A DNA stretch of 64,000 nucleotides, taken from assembly GCA_963855995.1 (NCBI GenBank), contig OY979717.1, positions 34,854,997 through 34,918,996 of the forward strand, read 5' to 3'. This DNA comes from Muricea muricata. Taxonomy: Eukaryota > Cnidaria > Anthozoa > Malacalcyonacea > Plexauridae. This document shows, piece after piece, positions 33,645 through 42,800 of this stretch (positions are counted from its first letter, which is position 1; every line of letters begins with the position of its first letter). A model generated the notes under the pieces. That model made no database searches and had not been told where the DNA came from. It saw nothing but the letters and a program-made list of their open reading frames with translations. Both the position numbers and the translations under genes were made by a program.

Positions 33645-34148
33645 ATGAGGCATACGTATATACCCGACGCAAACGAATGTAAAGTGTATTACTTGAGAAG
33701 TCAAAATGGTGGGGGCCTACGTGGTTTCCATGGAGCTAGGATACAGCGGGGGTATGGGCTTGGTAGTTTTTTCAAGAGTATTGCTCGTGTTGCCATACCC
33801 TTGGTCAAGAAAGGTGTAAACGCGCTCGGTAAAAAAGCAATAAAAACAGCCGTGAATGTTGGTCAAGACGTACTAGAAGGAAAAAGCGTAAAACAAGCAG
33901 TCGCAAGCAGAGGACGGCAAGCTGTGAATGATCTAGCAAAACAGGGGGTGGATAATATCAAACGTCAAATTGGTGGAGGTTCTAAGAGAAAGAGCACAAA
34001 TCAGTCCGGACCCTCAAAACGTTTAAATACTAATTCTCGTAAGAAAGTCGTCACTTCCACTCGAGCAAGTAAACGGAGAACATCACCACTCGATACACAA
34101 GAAAATATTTTTGATAGTCAACCTACTAGAAAATGGCGCAAGCAGTAA
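33645..34148 (+). CDS. Small basic virion-type protein with protease cleavage-like site
   Basis: 167 residues. A Gly-rich N-terminus is followed by an amphipathic helix region (GLGSFFKSIARVAIPLVKKG, about residues 43-62), repeated basic helices, and then a strongly basic Ser/Arg/Lys tail. The layout recalls adenovirus core/pVI-like precursors. Residues around RQIGGGSK fit the adenain consensus (I/L/M-x-G-G). A role in membrane penetration or DNA condensation inside a virion is inferred. Start is 2 bp after the minor capsid stop; its last 16 bases overlap the major capsid start. Confidence 0.6.
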   Translation: MRHTYIPDANECKVYYLRSQNGGGLRGFHGARIQRGYGLGSFFKSIARVAIPLVKKGVNALGKKAIKTAVNVGQDVLEGKSVKQAVASRGRQAVNDLAKQGVDNIKRQIGGGSKRKSTNQSGPSKRLNTNSRKKVVTSTRASKRRTSPLDTQENIFDSQPTRKWRKQ

Positions 34149-35479
34149 ATGTCCTTCATAAAGATTCATGTGGATGTGGAAAATCAGAACTCGAAATATT
34201 TACAGTACCACCTACACAAATTGAAATGAACAAGGGATTTTGGGAAAGTGTTGATCCTGTTGCAAGCGTTCAAACTTCTGACACTATTGAATTCCTTTGT
34301 GCCGCTAACCCCGACGTCTACACAGACCTGGCAAACAGCTACCTTCACGTGAAAGCAAAAATAACAAAGGCAATTGGTGCCGATCTGGATGCCGACGAGC
34401 AAGTAGGCCCCGTGAACCTGTGGATGCACGCATTATTTTCTCAAGTTGACGTTTTCTTAAACAATAAACTTGTTACACCTTCAAGCATGGCATATCCGTA
34501 CAGGGCGTACATAGAAACCATATTAAATTTTAGTAAAGATACCAAATCGTCGCAGCTTACATCCGCGTTGTTTTACAAAGACAAAGCCGGGAAAATGGAC
34601 TCTGTAAATCCTGTGGCAAATGCCGATGCTGTGAATACCGGACTAAAGGAGCGCTATAATCTTTCTAAGGAAAGCAAAATGGTTTCCATGGAGGGAAAAA
34701 TTCATTCTGATCTTTTTGCCCAAGAACGTTACATTCTGGGTGGGGTTCCTATTAAGCTCAAGCTTGTGCGAACAAGTCCTGCCTTTTCTTTGGTATCTTC
34801 AGCCGACCCAGCCGCCTACAAAGTTGTGATAGAAGATTGTGTCTTCCGTGTACGCAGGGTCAATGTTTCTTCTACCGTCATGATCGGTCATACAGAAGCC
34901 CTCAATCATACCACAGCCAAGTACCCCATCAACAGAGTTGAATGCAAAGTGTTTTCCGCCCCAAGAGGGAACTACTCTGGAAACCAACCCAATATCTTTC
35001 AGGGACAATTACCTGATAGAATTGTCATTGGTATGGTTGATTCCACGGCCTTCAATGGATCTTTTAAGAAGAATCCATTCAATTTTAAAAACTACGATAT
35101 GACCTATCTTGGATTAACTGTAAATGGGGAACATTTACCTAGCAAACCACTACAGATGAAATTTGGTGATGCAGGAGGTGCCAACTATGTATCGGCATTC
35201 CAGACATTGTTTGCCGGTTCAAACAAGTTGTTCCAGAACGAAGGGAATGGCATCACGCGTGACGAGTACGCCAACGGCTACACATTGTTCGTGTTTGATC
35301 TGACAGCTGATCTTTGCGCCAGAGATCATCTGCAACCTATTAAAAATGGTAATGTCTCACTGGAAGTTCAGTTTGGTACAGCTCTTAACCTGGCTATAAA
35401 TATCATGGTGCTCGGAGAGTTTCAAAACCTTATTGAGATCGACGCTAACCGCAACGTGCTCTGTGATTTTAACAGTTAG
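34133..35479 (+). CDS. Polinton major capsid protein (double jelly-roll type)
   Basis: 448 residues. The sequence type (ETFTVPPTQ-like opening EIFTVPPTQIEMNKGFW, LANSYLHVKAKI, NLWMHALFSQVDVFLN, YPYRAYIETIL, and FDLTADLCARDHLQPIKNG near the C-terminus) is the conserved Polinton protein identified by structure prediction as the double-jelly-roll major capsid protein. It has no TM segment and no signal peptide. It overlaps the upstream gene by 16 bp, and the protease starts one base after its stop codon. The frame is intact. Trimers of such proteins form the hexon-like capsomers in related viruses. That virions form here is not shown by the sequence. Confidence 0.85.
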   Translation: MAQAVNVLHKDSCGCGKSELEIFTVPPTQIEMNKGFWESVDPVASVQTSDTIEFLCAANPDVYTDLANSYLHVKAKITKAIGADLDADEQVGPVNLWMHALFSQVDVFLNNKLVTPSSMAYPYRAYIETILNFSKDTKSSQLTSALFYKDKAGKMDSVNPVANADAVNTGLKERYNLSKESKMVSMEGKIHSDLFAQERYILGGVPIKLKLVRTSPAFSLVSSADPAAYKVVIEDCVFRVRRVNVSSTVMIGHTEALNHTTAKYPINRVECKVFSAPRGNYSGNQPNIFQGQLPDRIVIGMVDSTAFNGSFKKNPFNFKNYDMTYLGLTVNGEHLPSKPLQMKFGDAGGANYVSAFQTLFAGSNKLFQNEGNGITRDEYANGYTLFVFDLTADLCARDHLQPIKNGNVSLEVQFGTALNLAINIMVLGEFQNLIEIDANRNVLCDFNS

Positions 35480-35480
35480 A

Positions 35481-35945
35481 ATGAGCACCCTTCAAATTTT
35501 AAACGTGCTTCAAAGTGATCCATTCACCAAGTCTGTGTTTACTAGCGTACTACCGTCGGATCGACTACCTGACACTATATCAGAAAAGCCCAAGGGATTT
35601 GTTGTAAATGTCGATGGTAGTGATGGCCCCGGCACGCACTGGGTAGCTATTTACCTGGCAGCTGATGGGATTGGAGAGTTTATGGATTCTTACGGGCAAA
35701 GACCTACCTACTACAGCGAACACTTTAAAACGTTTCTAGAAAACAATAGCAGTACTTATATTTATAATAAACATGTCTTACAGTCGCCATGGTCTAATGT
35801 ATGCGGCCAGTACTGCTTGTTTTATGCATTACATAGATGTAGAAATATACCCATGTCAACTATTACTAATATGTTTACGAACGATAAGGAATGGAACGAT
35901 ATGCTTGTAAGGGATTTTATATGTAAATGGTTTTTTGTGCAATAA
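35481..35945 (+). CDS. Adenain-like (Ulp1/C48-C5 fold) maturation cysteine protease
   Basis: 154 residues from the ATG at 35481, one base after the major capsid stop. An in-frame upstream ATG (35433) lies within the capsid gene and is unlikely. The catalytic set is complete: H53 in GTHWVAIYL, D69 in FMDSYG, Q101 and C108 in QSPWSNVCGQYC. The Q-to-C spacing of seven equals that of adenovirus protease. It would process capsid precursors, such as the basic protein upstream with its IGGG site. The stop codon overlaps an AATAAA polyadenylation signal at 35941-35946, ending the rightward block. Confidence 0.88.
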   Translation: MSTLQILNVLQSDPFTKSVFTSVLPSDRLPDTISEKPKGFVVNVDGSDGPGTHWVAIYLAADGIGEFMDSYGQRPTYYSEHFKTFLENNSSTYIYNKHVLQSPWSNVCGQYCLFYALHRCRNIPMSTITNMFTNDKEWNDMLVRDFICKWFFVQ

Positions 35946-35946
35946 A
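35941..35946 (+). terminator. PolyA signal of the rightward block
   Basis: AATAAA overlaps the protease stop codon. The opposing signal for the leftward block lies 39 bp further on, so the two transcription blocks converge and end within about 50 bp. Confidence 0.6.
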
Positions 35947-35984
35947 TGTATTAAAAGACAAACAAGTTATTTTAGTTTCATAAA

Positions 35985-35990
35985 TTTATT
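35985..35990 (-). terminator. PolyA signal of the leftward block
   Basis: AATAAA on the minus strand, 15-20 bp after the stop codon of the last leftward gene (36005). Confidence 0.6.
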
Positions 35991-36004
35991 TCATACGTTA
36001 TACA

Positions 36005-36742
36005 CTATTTAAACCATTTGTATGGTCGTCCAGCTTGTTGAGCCCGCCGTTTTCTAGCTTTAGGCTTAATCCCCAGCAAAGGTGCTGTAGCAACGCTACT
36101 AGCTTCTTCTAGTTCGGGTTGGTGTAGAGCCCCGATTTTATAATCTCGTATTGTTTTTAAGCGATTCTCATTCCTAACAATTCCTTCTGGGATATTAACA
36201 TCACTCAAGGCTTTTGCGAAAAGTCTCCATCCTTGAGGATTAAAATTCTTCCGGTGACGTAGCGCATCGTTAACAAGATCTATCACATTACTCCCCGGTA
36301 CAGGTTTACCCTCGTATACCAGCTGGGCTTTGTCGTCCCATGTAATCAAATCTTTATTTTCCTTTAATTTCTTAACTAGTTGTCGGGCTCTAGTTTTCAT
36401 TGTAGGAGGGACACTTTCTAGAATATCAGTTTCGATATTGTCGGGTAGATCAACAGGTTCTGGTTGTGTTTCCGGCTTCTCTGTAGTCGGTTTAGAGGGT
36501 ACTACACTTACTCGAACCGGCTGACTCATTCTCTTATCATAATAATTCAAGTAGCGTTGAAGAATTTGACTATATAGTCTAGCTTTTTCATCTTGAGTGA
36601 TGTCTTGTCTCTTAAGTAAACTATCCATTTCCGAATCTAAATGATTCACTTGAGAGGTCAAAGGTGGAACCAATGGCTTACTTTGTGTTGTATTCTCTAC
36701 CATATGCTCTGGCATGAGGACTAACCGCTTCACGTGTTCCAT
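36005..36742 (-). CDS. Conserved Polinton protein of unknown function (245 aa)
   Basis: The N-terminal half is polar with a probable helix (SEMDSLLKRQDITQDEKARLYSQILQRYLNYYDKRM). A conserved C-terminal block has DLITWDDKAQLVYEGKPVPGS, DLVNDALRHRK and NPQGWRLFAKAL. The same block occurs in many cnidarian Polinton gene sets as I remember them. The tail is basic (KPKARKRRAQQAGRPYKW), which suggests nucleic-acid binding or nuclear targeting. It starts by a 1-base stop/start overlap (TAATG) with the gene upstream, so it is probably made by termination-reinitiation from the same RNA. Function is not known. Confidence 0.7.
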   Translation of the reverse strand: MEHVKRLVLMPEHMVENTTQSKPLVPPLTSQVNHLDSEMDSLLKRQDITQDEKARLYSQILQRYLNYYDKRMSQPVRVSVVPSKPTTEKPETQPEPVDLPDNIETDILESVPPTMKTRARQLVKKLKENKDLITWDDKAQLVYEGKPVPGSNVIDLVNDALRHRKNFNPQGWRLFAKALSDVNIPEGIVRNENRLKTIRDYKIGALHQPELEEASSVATAPLLGIKPKARKRRAQQAGRPYKWFK

Positions 36743-37071
36743 TATTGAGTCAAAAGACTGGCCAATTGTTCAACTATCGGTGTAAGGATTAATGACAAAA
36801 AACCTTCGCCCTTTTGTAAAAGCACTTCTCTTCGCTGGTTCAAAGGGTTCCGATTGTCAGCGACAAAACGTAAATCTTCTTTTAGTGGAGTTAATCGTTT
36901 CAACACACTGGGATTAACTTTAATCGTTTTTAAATAAACGTTCATGCAGCACTCTGTCAACGCCTCTAGCAGATCGTCGTGTGCGACTTCAAGTATCGCC
37001 TTTCGTTGAGCCGGAGTACACTTTCGTAACACTTTTAAAAAGTCAGAGTTCCTTCTAAGACGAGCTGACAT
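36742..37071 (-). CDS. Small conserved Polinton protein, unknown
   Basis: 109 residues from the ATG at 37071 (MSARLRRNSDF). The longer in-frame start at 37101 overlaps the spacer after the ATPase and looks less likely. It is helical and basic at the N-terminus, with a KCTPAQRKAILEVAHDDLLEALTECC segment and a hydrophobic C-terminal helix (GFLSLILTPIVEQLASLL) that could contact membrane or oligomerise. The arrangement resembles small Polinton/adenovirus-like accessory proteins. It shares one base with the next gene (TAATG). The role is unknown. Confidence 0.6.
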   Translation of the reverse strand: MSARLRRNSDFLKVLRKCTPAQRKAILEVAHDDLLEALTECCMNVYLKTIKVNPSVLKRLTPLKEDLRFVADNRNPLNQRREVLLQKGEGFLSLILTPIVEQLASLLTQ

Positions 37072-37107
37072 GATTAAATGAAACTTGTTGCGATGAAACA
37101 AATTGTT

Positions 37108-37746
37108 TTATGTCCGCGGTACATAGACGTAGTGTTTGTCGTTCGGAAATATGCCAGACCTTAAGCGCGTTTCATCCGGACATGTGGGTGTTAGGTCGAT
37201 AAATAAATATGAAAATGGTTCAGCTGTCGCCATTTGATATGCTTGTTGAAAATATTTGACGTTGTTGGGGTAAATTTGCTTAGCTAAATGAATAACCTGA
37301 CTTGCATCTCTGACGTTCTTTGTTAACACAATATAACTGGCGTTTAATGAAATGGTGCGGTGATCTTTACTCTGATGAAATAGGTTTTGAACTATGTAAA
37401 TCACGCTGAGATTGCCATGATGAGACTTTTTTGTAAATAATTTCGCAATCACCGAATCTTGCTCCCCCATCATATCGTCAAATGTATAAAGATTTCGCGT
37501 CTTGGGGTTGATACTGTCGAATATTACACCTGGTACACCTTCAATAAACTCAATGTTCGGAACTAATGATTTTATCTCAGCAAATGTATCCTGATACTCG
37601 GAATAAAAATATTTAATGTTCTCAGGTGGTGGGTCAATCATCACTTGAACGTTGCCTAACAATTTCTTGACAAACGTTGTTTTGCCAGTTTTTGTACCGC
37701 CTGAGACAAGGAGGCCAAAGGGATGTGTTAGTTGTAACGAATACAT
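37108..37746 (-). CDS. FtsK/HerA-type genome-packaging ATPase
   Basis: The Walker A motif is GGTKTGKTT (about residues 21-29 from the upstream ATG at 37761, or 16-24 from the preferred ATG at 37746). Walker B is NLYTFDDMM. A sensor-type VIYIVQNLF follows. Length (about 212 residues) matches the compact packaging ATPases of Polintons and related viruses, which pump DNA into capsids. A TATATATA motif lies 35 bp before the preferred start (37781-37788). The gene is followed 37 bp later by the small 109-residue protein. All motifs look intact. Confidence 0.88.
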   Translation of the reverse strand: MYSLQLTHPFGLLVSGGTKTGKTTFVKKLLGNVQVMIDPPPENIKYFYSEYQDTFAEIKSLVPNIEFIEGVPGVIFDSINPKTRNLYTFDDMMGEQDSVIAKLFTKKSHHGNLSVIYIVQNLFHQSKDHRTISLNASYIVLTKNVRDASQVIHLAKQIYPNNVKYFQQAYQMATAEPFSYLFIDLTPTCPDETRLRSGIFPNDKHYVYVPRT

Positions 37747-37780
37747 GACTAAACTGAGCAACGTAAGTTTGCAAAAACGT

Positions 37781-37788
37781 TATATATA
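37781..37788 (-). promoter_or_regulatory. TATA-like motif before the packaging ATPase
   Basis: TATATATA, 35 bp before the ATG at 37746 and inside the gap after the mini zinc-finger gene. This is a reasonable internal promoter for the ATPase and the two genes downstream. Confidence 0.4.
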
Positions 37789-37793
37789 CCATT

Positions 37794-37982
37794 TCATATT
37801 CTACCGCTTTGATGTATTTTCATAAGCTCGTTTAAAATGCGGTCCAACGGAAGAATTTTCGCTTGCCTTAAATAATATTGTCTGTCTTTTGTCGACAAGT
37901 GATGATAATCTGCCAAATGATTAGAAAGTTTTAACAAGCCTTGCTTCCCACACAGGGGACAGTCTTCACGCAAACGCGGCAT
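37794..37982 (-). CDS. 62-aa single zinc-finger protein
   Basis: A small protein, MPRLREDCPLCGKQGLLKL..., with C-x2-C at residues 8-11 and H-x(5-6)-H in NHLADYHH, forming one C2H2 finger. A charged helix follows (KDRQYYLRQAKILPLDRILNELMKIH). Similar mini-finger genes sit next to the ATPase in other cnidarian Polintons as I remember them. DNA binding is probable. It is a short frame, but codon content and the finger pattern support it. Confidence 0.6.
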   Translation of the reverse strand: MPRLREDCPLCGKQGLLKLSNHLADYHHLSTKDRQYYLRQAKILPLDRILNELMKIHQSGRI

Positions 37983-38059
37983 GATACAAACTAAAAGTAT
38001 TGAACTTAAACATATAACTAAATATTGTTAAACATAAAACTAAATACTGTTTTGTAAAA

Positions 38060-38156
38060 GTCCCGTGGAGGGACAAATTGTGTCCCGCACGTCCCGCAAA
38101 GTGATATTAGGTTTTGCAAAAGTCCCGTGGAGGGACACAAAGTCCCGTGGAGGGAC
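38060..38156. promoter_or_regulatory. Three copies of an interrupted palindrome in the PolB/ATPase spacer
   Basis: GTCCCGTGGAGGGAC occurs at 38060-38074, 38122-38136 and 38142-38156, with extra GTCCCGC half-motifs between and after (38083-38098, 38164-38180). The copies lie in the 400-bp non-coding gap between the PolB stop and the mini-finger gene. This would suit an operator-like protein-binding site or RNA hairpins at the PolB 3' end. Confidence 0.6.
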
Positions 38157-38385
38157 AAATTAAGTCCCGCGAGTCCCGTTTCACCAAAACAAACCGATGC
38201 CCGCTCACGAACTCGATTCTATTATTGTCCAAAACCACATATATCGTGTTATATGATCCCCCGTGTGGTCAACATTATTAATAAGTTTAATCGCCTAGGG
38301 GTAAAGTAAATAAGACACAGATGGTAATAACACGCACACATGTTAGTTGTTGAAAAGATATATTCACAAAATAGCTATTTACAGA

Positions 38386-39803
38386 TCAAATATCTAATGG
38401 AATGGTTGAAACACCGTCCTCCAAAACTTTACGTTTTGGATAAAAGTAACTAAAAGCGTTTTTAACTTGAACATATGTACACATCTTATTGTTCATAACT
38501 CTAAATCCCCTATTTACACCCGACCCACTACGTTTACTTAAAATTACATCTAAATATTTATCTTTATTAATTACATTATTTTTCTTGTTCACCCCTTTAC
38601 AACTAAATTTGTCTTTCCCATCCCCAAAACAATAATACGTTTTACTACATAAACTTATAATTCCATCCCCTTCCCACTCTACTTTAAATAATCCCGGCGT
38701 TCTCTTATCATACTTAGCATGCTCTACCGTGTCTGTTCGAGGAAACCAATTACATTTATCGTTTTCAAATTCATGCATCACTTCAGGTTTAACTAAATCT
38801 TCCAGACTCTCACCACTTATAGCAATATAGGCGCTGTCCGTATCCATCTCACAATACTCAGAATCGGATCTATCTACATATTTATCTAAAAAGTCATAAT
38901 AAAATTGCAACATACGTAATTTGGCGTATTGGTAAACAAAAAATCCAACTTGAAGAGGCAAGTCCAGTTTAATTTTTTTCTTGCTGCTTTGGACTTCGTA
39001 GGTATCATCATCAATGGGGTTCAGTTCGCGGAAGAATGGGGAGTTTATTAGGTTAGGTACTTCGTCGTCGTCGCAGAATTTAACTTGTCGATGTCGTTCT
39101 TTGTTAGTAATGGTTTTTCCATAGGATGAATTGCCCACGAGTTTCATTGTGTCCGCGATAATGGCTTTCGAAGGGTCGGCGTCCCCAGCGCGGCGGGCAT
39201 TAGACACAGCATCACCGAATGGTTTAAAACATGGTTTAGGGGTATACTCTATCACTTGATAGACACGCGTTACCTCTAAACCATGCTCCAAATACCACTT
39301 TAAGAGAGGAGTAGCCAACAGAATTTTTTCACCTATCATACTGCCGATTAGACTTCGTCTTGGTCGCTTCATGATGTCATTCTCCTCGGCGTACGCTTTC
39401 ATGAATTCACCAATGTCGTCTCGAGATATCTCAGTGTTTTTGAAGATAGGACACATCTCAGAAAAATGTTCACGTAAATGTTCCGGAACGTGAATGTCGC
39501 ACTCGATGCAACCAAATAATGTTTCATTTTTCACAGCGCCGAGAATAGTCTGAAGTGTCATTGTTTTTACTTTATCCAAGGGTCTTCGAAGCCGAGTAGC
39601 AATGAACCGTTGCAAGTCCTTGTTTGTCCTTTTCATATCTCGCCATTCGCATTCCCAACACTCGACGAGGTTGAAACCCTGCTTGTGGATGTACGAGCTG
39701 TTTTTCTCGGTCTCTTCCAACAACTCTTTCATGGGTTTGTCCCGCGTCGTGTTGATTTCTTTCCCAGCATTTAGATGGCAGTCATGCCCATGCCAATAAC
39801 AAC
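38386..39803 (-). CDS. PolB exon 9: palm, motifs B and C
   Basis: The acceptor at 39804-39805 (AG) opens into GCYWHGHDCH.. and a 472-codon exon. It holds KLVGNSSYGK (motif B, nucleotide binding) and EMDTDSAY (motif C; both catalytic aspartates present). It ends in a thumb region with KGVNKKN and a stop at 38386. No frameshift is seen in this exon. Confidence 0.85.
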
Positions 39804-42800
39804 CTAATACGAAACAACAGAGAATTACAACATAAATACACTACCAGCTAAATATTTTAGACCACGAGGATATCTCCATGTTTAGGATATCTCCATGTGC
39901 CCACAGGCTATTAAGTACTTCAAGCACTTCCCACGCAATTAAAAACTCATTAATCACTCCCACGCAATACAGCTAATATCAAAACATTAATTTACCGTGA
40001 AATCACAGAATAGAAATTAACAGAAAGGCCACTCGAGTCGGAACCTTTGAAGTTTGTGTCTCCACGCATGTCTCATTACGCATGTTCATTATGCTGGTTC
40101 TGGCCAGTCAATTGCCTTTTCTGGCCAATAGGAACGCTGAACTGGCCGTTCCGCCATTATTCTGGCCAGATAAGTGCATAAAAATAGGGGGACATGTTGC
40201 ACTGCTGAGTGGCCCTACTGTTTATACCCTATACTGTGGTGAAATTGAAACACAGTTTGCGTCTCCGAACAGAATCCATCGACTGGAAGGCGACGAGCTC
40301 CAACTCTTTTCTCGGTATTGTTGTACCCATGTCTGATCTTTATCTGTTGTTGGTGGGCTTGCCATTCCAACCACTCGATCGCCATTTTACCGCTCCATTG
40401 CTTCTTGAATCCGTCGCTTTCCAGTCGTCGCGTATACTGTCCGGTTGGCATATCCTGCATGATTGCCCAAAGGTACAACGCGTTGGCATCATACCCGACC
40501 ACTTTCTTGCATGGTTTAGGCTCTATATTCTTTCGTGTCATTTCTGCGTTGCGTATAAAAGTTTTGTCTGTTTCGTGGTATCGGTTAAATATGATACTCG
40601 GACCACCAACGTTATTGTCTTTCATTGTGTAGTATAAGTCTTTGTCTTTCTCGGTAAATAGCGAGAAATGCACGTTTGGAACATTCGAGAATAGATATTT
40701 CATCGTCAAACCCGGCACACTCACACCGTCTTTAAACATGTCTATATTTCGCTCCTTCCAAAACTCGTTCATCTTGTCAATAGCCTCGAGGAAGGGAACG
40801 ACATCAAGATTATTATACCAAACCAAAAAGTCACGAAACGTTTCCATATTGTTATCGTTCCACACGCGCTGGCAGTACTCGTATTGTTCCTCGGAAATGT
40901 CGGTGTTGGAAAGCGTTGAATGGAAGGCTTCAGGGGGCGGTAAGGTGGAAAAGTTCAATTTCTCCAGGGAGTCGACCCATTCGTATGGAAAGTATCCCTT
41001 CGTCTGCGTACACTCGTAGGCTTTGAGGAACTGGTCGTACGAGAATCCAGGAGCCAAGTAGTTTGTGATATCGAGAAACTTCAAGTGCATTGTCTTAAGA
41101 CACATATGATTGTTGTTTCTCTTTATCACAAACTTAACTTGCTCATGTTTCACGAGGTGGGCAAAGAAAGGGTTCTTGGCAGCGTTGATATCATACTTTC
41201 CGGAATTGAAGCCAAGGACAGGTAGTTCCATTAGGTAGAGCTCGAGTTTTTCTTGCAATTTTTCTAATGGGTGAACCTTTGTATTTTCTTCCCCACTTTC
41301 CTCATCCTCACTCGCCTGAAAAAACGGAGGAAAAAATAATTAGAATAAATACTGCACATATATCACAAGCCCGGAAAGATAAGTAAACCATGACTAGAAT
41401 TTTAAACCTCTAAAATTATTTACCTCATGCACTTCGTCCTCGCTTGCTTGACTGGCGTCCGCTTCATCTTGGGTCTCCTGCAAAAATAAGAAAGAGTAAT
41501 AAGGATAAAGACTACACAGATCTAGTTGACCAACAATATGGTCTATACCTGATTCAATGTGAGAAGACATTGCACCATTTCTTCCAACCATTTGTCCTCG
41601 CTACTTCCATTACATACCTAAACACAGATATAATAAGTACAAGTCTCGAAAATACCTAGGTGGTCAAACACACAACATACCTCACTGTTTGCTATCCGTT
41701 GACTGATTTGGTCAAATACATCAGAGAAACGGTCCAACAATAGCGAATAGCTTTCCTGACTAATTTCCACCAAATAGTCGATAAATTGTTTGAGCATTTC
41801 TCTTGTATTACCAGAGGACACAAAACACTTTGGTTCATCATAGCCAGGAACATTGGAGCACACAGAGACACTCAAGGGGACATGTTCAGCTTCCCATGTC
41901 AGCTTTGCTGTGTTTCCCGGGTGCTGATCTTCTCTCTTGAAGTAACACTCAAAGTCGAATGTCGCGCGATATGGAAAGTATTTTAATTCTTCAGGGACCA
42001 CGATTCCTTCATCTTCGAGAAAATCAAAAATGGTTTGTGGTACTTTATATGCACCACCAGGGGACACGTGTCGTACAGTTGCTTCGCAAGTTTTCTCGTG
42101 CCTGTTAAGCGCCCTCGCGGTTTTCCATAGTTTGTCGCATTTCGAGCAACAGTAGGACTTTGAATACATGCCCAGATTGTTAATATAACTAAAGTGACTT
42201 CCATAGAGATTGAGATACATGGTGTTGGCGTACGTACGGTGAGATCTCTGTATAAGTTGAGCTACAATATCCGTCTTGTCGTTATCCTCATCCTCATATT
42301 CCACAAGCCGGTATACATAAATGTTTAGTTCAAATAATTTCTCCAAGTCGGGAAGTTCTTCGAGTGTAACACCATCAAAATCCTCAAAATCGTCAGCGTA
42401 GCGTTCAAAATAATGCTGCGTGTCGCGTTCCAAATTGTGTGCGTGACAACCACGATGTAACGCCAAACAACGGAAAAAACATAATTTGTCCTCGTACGGT
42501 AAACCAGTCTGTTTGTTACAGTCTAATGAAACAACAGCGGGATTCTCCAACACGTATTTCGGTAAGCGAGTACTACGACCAATAGGATGATCGCGAAGTT
42601 TTGTCACATAAAACGTAGCGTTTGTAATATCCACCACAACCCATTTGGAGTTGGGACGTTGTTGTCGAGCCCATTCAAACACATCCAAGTTCTCCAACGC
42701 CGAACGAACTTGTTGCAAATCTTCACGATTCCCAATAAGGAAAGGTGCTTCGAATACACGATTGTTGTTAGCGGAAGAATGATGGTACTGCATCTCCTCC

